64,000 nucleotides of DNA from Actinoplanes sichuanensis (lineage in GTDB: Bacteria; Actinomycetota; Actinomycetes; Mycobacteriales; Micromonosporaceae). The stretch lies in assembly GCF_033097365.1 (NCBI RefSeq), contig NZ_AP028461.1, positions 3,968,001 to 4,032,000 of the forward strand. The letters are read 5' to 3'. Below the pieces are notes generated by a model, which was not told where the DNA came from, did no database searches, and worked only from the letters and a program-made list of their open reading frames with translations. Both the position numbers and the translations under genes were made by a program. This document shows, in pieces, positions 60,505 to 64,000 of the stretch. Position 1 is the first letter of the stretch; every line of letters starts with the position of its first letter.

Positions 60505-61770
60505 GTGCACCATCATGCTGAGCTGATGGTGCAGATCGCCTCACCCGAGACCGACCCGGGCTGGCCGCGGATCTCCGCGCCGGTGGCCGCGCTGTTCCGC
60601 CGTGGGGCGCAGATGGCGTTGGAGCCGCCCGGCGAGTGGGTCGAGGTGCTGCACGCGGCGTCGTTGAGCAGCGAGCGGATGCGTCCGGTCGCCGACGATC
60701 CGGTGCTGGCCGCGGCGGTCAAGCGCAGCAACCTCGCCAACCTGCGCCGGTGGGCGTCGGCCAACGTCCGCGAGCCGGGCGCCCGGGTCCCGGCCGAACT
60801 CGGTCCGGAGGCCCTCGGCACCGCCCGTGACCTGGTCCGTCGCGGGCTCGACAAGATCGCGCTCGACTCGTACCGGACGTCGCAGGGTGTGGTGTGGCGG
60901 CGCTGGATGGAGATCTGTTTCGAGTTGACCACCGACCCGGCGCAGCTGCGTGAGCTGCTGGACGTGTCGACGTTGTCGATCTCGACGTTCATCGAGGACA
61001 CCATCACCGCGGTATCGGCGCGGGTGGAGGCCGAGCGTGCCGAGCTGACCGCGGGTCGGCACGCCGAGCGGCGGGCCGCGGTGACACTGTTGCTGGAGGG
61101 TGCGCCGATCGGTCGGGACCGGGCCGAGTTCCAGCTCGGCTACCGGCTGACCGGGCCGCACACCGCGGCGATCGTGTGGAACACCGGCGATCCGGCGCCG
61201 GACGAGCTGGAGGCGGCAGCCGAGACGCTGATGCGGGCCACCGGGGCCGGCCATCGGCTGACGGTGGTGGCCAGTACGGCCGCGTTGTGGTTGTGGCTGC
61301 CGGTCGCGACGCCGGTGCCGTCGAGCCGGCTGGCGACCGAGCTGACCGCGTACCCCGAGGTGCGGGTCGCGGTGGGCCGGTCGGGCGTCGATGTCGACGG
61401 GTTCCGCCGCAGTCATCTCGACGCGGCGGCCACGCAGCGCATGCTGACCCGGCTCACCGCACCACAGCAGATCGCCCGGTACACCGATGTTCAGCTGGTC
61501 GCCCTGTTGACGGCCGAACCGGCGCAGACCGACGAGTTCCTCGCCGACACGCTCGGTGAGCTGCGGCATGCCGACGCCGACACCCGGGAGACGGTGCTGG
61601 TCTACGTGCGGGAGCAGTGCAGCGCGACCCGGGCCGCCGAGCGGCTGTTCACCCATCGCAACACGGTGCTGCGGCGGCTGGCCCGGGCCGACGCGCTACT
61701 CCCCCAGCCGCTGGCCGACGATCTGCTGGGGGTGGCCGCCGCGTTGGAGGTGTTGCGCTGGCGGGGCTGA
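60505..61770 (+). CDS. PucR/CdaR-type transcriptional regulator
   Basis: 421 residues from the GTG at 60505; the ATG at 60526 is also possible. A central GGDEF-like domain (about residues 195-320) is followed by a C-terminal helix-turn-helix of the PucR type (ETVLVYVREQCSATRAAERLFTHRNTVLRRLARADALL). Such regulators act on purine, sugar-acid or aromatic catabolism. The neighbouring convergent flavin monooxygenase is a candidate target. Confidence 0.8.
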   Translation: MHHHAELMVQIASPETDPGWPRISAPVAALFRRGAQMALEPPGEWVEVLHAASLSSERMRPVADDPVLAAAVKRSNLANLRRWASANVREPGARVPAELGPEALGTARDLVRRGLDKIALDSYRTSQGVVWRRWMEICFELTTDPAQLRELLDVSTLSISTFIEDTITAVSARVEAERAELTAGRHAERRAAVTLLLEGAPIGRDRAEFQLGYRLTGPHTAAIVWNTGDPAPDELEAAAETLMRATGAGHRLTVVASTAALWLWLPVATPVPSSRLATELTAYPEVRVAVGRSGVDVDGFRRSHLDAAATQRMLTRLTAPQQIARYTDVQLVALLTAEPAQTDEFLADTLGELRHADADTRETVLVYVREQCSATRAAERLFTHRNTVLRRLARADALLPQPLADDLLGVAAALEVLRWRG

Positions 61771-61776
61771 CCCCGA

Positions 61777-63237
61777 TCAGGCGCGGCCGAAGTGCAACTC
61801 CGGGTCGGTGACCGCGTCGGCGCGCAGGACTCTCACGTCCGACTGGTAGTCCATCGAGGTCAGCCACGGCATCCGGTCACCCTGCCGGGGCAGCTGGTCG
61901 ACGACCCGCTGGATGTATCCGGCGCCGAAGTCCAGGAACGGCCGGGTCGGCATGTGCGGGTCGGCGACCTCGGGACGGCAGATGTCGTAGCCGTGGGTGC
62001 CCATGTGGTGCAGCATCCGGCAGAAGTGCTCGCAGAGCAGCCCGATCTTCAACGTCCAGGACGAGTTGGTGTACCCGATCGCATACGCGAAATTCGGCAC
62101 CCCGGAGAGCATCATCCCCTTGTACGCGACGGTGTCCGACAATCGGACCGGGGTGCCGTCGACGGTGATCGGGACACCGCCGAAGGCCAGCACGTTCAGG
62201 CCGGTCGCGGTGACGATGATGTCGGCTTCCAGTTCCCGGCCGGATTCCAGGAGCACCCCGTTCTCGGTGAACGACAGGATCCGGTCGGTGACCACCGATG
62301 CCCTGCCCTGGCGGATCGACCGGAACAGATCACCGTCGGGTACCACGCACAACCGCTGGTCCCATGGGTCGTACGGCGGGTTGAAATGCTCGTCGACGGG
62401 ATAGCCCGGCGGCAGCCGGCGGACGTTGACCCATCGGATGAGCTTGCGGGTCGCGGTCGGGTAGCGTTTCGACAGACCCCAGATGATCTTCTGTTGGGTG
62501 ATGTTCTTACGCCTGGTCCAGGCGTATCCGCGCTGCTCGCCGAGATACCTGCGCAGCGCTTTGGCGAGGGCGTCCTTCGTCGGTGCGGGCACCACGTAGG
62601 TGGGTGTGCGCTGCAGCATCGTCACGTGCGCGGCGTCGGCGGCCATCGCCGGGACGATGGTGACCGCGGTGGCGCCGCTGCCGATCACGACGATCCGTCT
62701 GCCGCGGTGGTCGAGGTCGTCCGGCCAGTGCTGCGGGTGCACGATGGTGCCGCGGAACCGTTCACGGCCGGCGAAGGCCGGGGTGAAGCCCTCGTCGTAA
62801 CGGTAGTAGCCGCTGGCGGAGAAGAGCCAACCGCAGGTCAGGGTGGTTCGCTCGCCGGTGTCGGTGCGTTGCACGTCGACCGTCCAGCGGGCCCGCTCGG
62901 TCGACCAGGCCGCGCCGACGACCCGGTGGTGGTAGCGGATGTGGGCGTCGAGGCCGTTCTCGGTGGCGGTCTCCCGCAGGTAGGCCAGGATGCGCGGCGC
63001 GGAGGCGATCGATTCCTCGTCGCGCCACGGTTTGAACTCATACCCGAAGGTGTGCAGGTCCGAATCCGATCGGATGCCGGGGTACCGGAACAGGTCCCAG
63101 GTCCCGCCGGAGGCGGCCCGGGCCTCGAGGATCGCGAAGCTGTGTCCGGGAAGCTCGGTGCGCAGGTAGCGTCCGGCGCCGATGCCGGAGATGCCGGCCC
63201 CGACGATCAGCACGTCGAGATGTTCGAAGGTGGTCAT
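61777..63237 (-). CDS. Baeyer-Villiger-type flavin monooxygenase
   Basis: 486 residues from the ATG at 63237. VLIVGAGISGIGAGRYL is the FAD Rossmann motif, FRGTIVHPQHWP is the BVMO fingerprint FxGxxxHxxxWP, and VVIGSGATAVTIVP is the NADPH-binding motif. YPGIRSDSDLHTFGYEF is typical of the subfamily related to phenylacetone and hydroxyacetophenone oxidisers. It inserts oxygen next to a ketone. Convergent with the PucR-type gene (6-bp gap). Confidence 0.9.
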   Translation of the reverse strand: MTTFEHLDVLIVGAGISGIGAGRYLRTELPGHSFAILEARAASGGTWDLFRYPGIRSDSDLHTFGYEFKPWRDEESIASAPRILAYLRETATENGLDAHIRYHHRVVGAAWSTERARWTVDVQRTDTGERTTLTCGWLFSASGYYRYDEGFTPAFAGRERFRGTIVHPQHWPDDLDHRGRRIVVIGSGATAVTIVPAMAADAAHVTMLQRTPTYVVPAPTKDALAKALRRYLGEQRGYAWTRRKNITQQKIIWGLSKRYPTATRKLIRWVNVRRLPPGYPVDEHFNPPYDPWDQRLCVVPDGDLFRSIRQGRASVVTDRILSFTENGVLLESGRELEADIIVTATGLNVLAFGGVPITVDGTPVRLSDTVAYKGMMLSGVPNFAYAIGYTNSSWTLKIGLLCEHFCRMLHHMGTHGYDICRPEVADPHMPTRPFLDFGAGYIQRVVDQLPRQGDRMPWLTSMDYQSDVRVLRADAVTDPELHFGRA

Positions 63238-63579
63238 GCCGCTCCGCTCGCCGTCGACTGCTGACAGGCCTCCAGGATCGGCAACCGGGGTCACGCGGCG
63301 CGAGAGAGGAATGCACCGGATCGGCGACCGGATGGTGCAGAGTGCAACACCCCGGAACCGGTCGGCCGTTCGGACGCCGGCGCGGGCTGCAAGATCCATC
63401 ACGCCACCGCAGCGCGACGACGTGGACCGGGCCCGCCGTCGCGGAGGCCGGCCGCTGAACTTCGACGCCGAGCGGCGCAGCCCCTCAACCCGTGGACCGG
63501 GAGTCCGATAGAGGCATCAGCGCACGGACGCCGAAGCACGGCCATGAGCCGGGCTGATTCACCTGAGGAGATCATCGCT
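63238..63579. other. 342-bp divergent promoter region
   Basis: Lies between the BVMO start and the membrane protein start. No gene was recognised on either strand. A GAGGAG ribosome site is present just before 63580. No clear operator dyad was identified. Confidence 0.5.
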
Positions 63580-64000
63580 GTGACGAACGAGGACGCCGCC
63601 CACCCCGCGGGCGCCGAAAGCTACGGCCCTGCCCAGCACTACGCCGCGCCGCAGCCACCGTTCGTCGGGCCGCCCTCGACCGCGCCCCGGATGCGGGGAC
63701 GGGCCGCCGTGGTGATCGCCGGTGTGGCCGGTCTGCTGGTGTTGAGCGGTGGCGCCGCACTCGGCAGCACCGCGTACGCCAAGAGTGAGCTGTGCCCGAT
63801 CGTCGCCGACGAGAACGGATCGTTCATGGACGCGACCAAGAGCAGCGACGACGCCGGCGCGGCGTTGAGCGGACTCCAGTCTCAGCTGCAGACCAAGGCC
63901 CGGATGCTGGTGTTCGACGACGAGTTGCAGTCCGCCGTACGAGGTCTGGCCGGTGATGTCGGCCAGGCGGCGACGCTGCGACGCGCGATCGCCGCCAATC
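63580..64000 (+). CDS. Membrane protein, 3' end outside window
   Basis: GTG start at 63580 with GAGGAG 8 bp upstream; an in-frame ATG at 63544 lacks a ribosome site. 140 residues are visible: a Pro/Ala-rich cytoplasmic N-terminus, one membrane helix (AAVVIAGVAGLLVLSGGAALGSTAYA) and a helical extracytoplasmic part that begins SELCPIVADENGSFMDATKSSDD. No family recognised from the part seen. Confidence 0.7.
   Translation, partial: MTNEDAAHPAGAESYGPAQHYAAPQPPFVGPPSTAPRMRGRAAVVIAGVAGLLVLSGGAALGSTAYAKSELCPIVADENGSFMDATKSSDDAGAALSGLQSQLQTKARMLVFDDELQSAVRGLAGDVGQAATLRRAIAAN

Overview
The DNA is very G+C-rich, with strong G/C bias at third codon positions and frequent GTG/TTG starts. Gene families such as HTH-DUF5753/DUF397 pairs, a CebR-type cellulase operator, Trypco1/STAND proteins and tandem TetR regulators point to a soil actinobacterium, most likely Micromonosporaceae (Actinoplanes-like). 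The genus is an inference; no rRNA is present.

Layout. 1-8.5 kb: a partial acetyltransferase, then two nearly identical GT2 glycosyltransferase genes in inverted orientation. They bracket an AraC regulator, an MFS exporter, peptidase E, a PDZ-less Lon-like protease and lycopene cyclase. A 1.46-kb IS5-type element with a passenger gene splits the upstream flank of the second GT2 copy. 8.6-20.4 kb: secreted and envelope functions (vanadium haloperoxidase-like enzyme, PadR/membrane pair, a secreted two-part protein, a DUF1501/DUF1800 pair, a methyltransferase, a CBM2-GH5 cellulase under a CebR box, a beta-helix-like membrane protein). 20.4-25.8 kb: an HTH/DUF397 regulatory pair with palindromic operators and a divergent micro-protein, HAD hydrolase, two-component system (its kinase has a 10-residue tandem repeat in the ATP-binding domain), membrane protein and ferredoxin.

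26.2-29.2 kb is the most unusual part. Two restriction endonucleases (AspBHI-like and NgoMIV-like) lie without a methyltransferase. Converging on them is a three-tRNA cassette (Glu-CUC, Thr-CGU, Ser-CGA) with its own promoter, a 20-codon leader ORF and a terminator/antiterminator. The leader contains GAG-TCG-ACG in a row, exactly the codons the three tRNAs read, so the cassette looks like a tRNA operon controlled by transcription attenuation.

29-36.6 kb: cyclase-family hydrolase, GH64 glucanase with ricin-type lectin domains, and small hypothetical genes. 36.7-42.1 kb: a resorcinol/hydroxyquinol catabolic operon (FAD monooxygenase, maleylacetate reductase, hydroxyquinol dioxygenase) preceded by TetR and AraC regulators, with ATGA/GTGA stop-start overlaps. 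42-55.4 kb: a truncated SDR, hybrid histidine kinase coupled to an unknown protein, two TetR genes, a fused acyltransferase-toroid protein, DUF4240, a frameshifted SUKH/LRR gene, a reductase and a SagB-like oxidoreductase. 55.4-64 kb: a Trypco1 plus trypsin-STAND-WD40 predicted conflict system, a YcxB-like protein, a PucR-type regulator, a Baeyer-Villiger-type monooxygenase and the start of a membrane protein.
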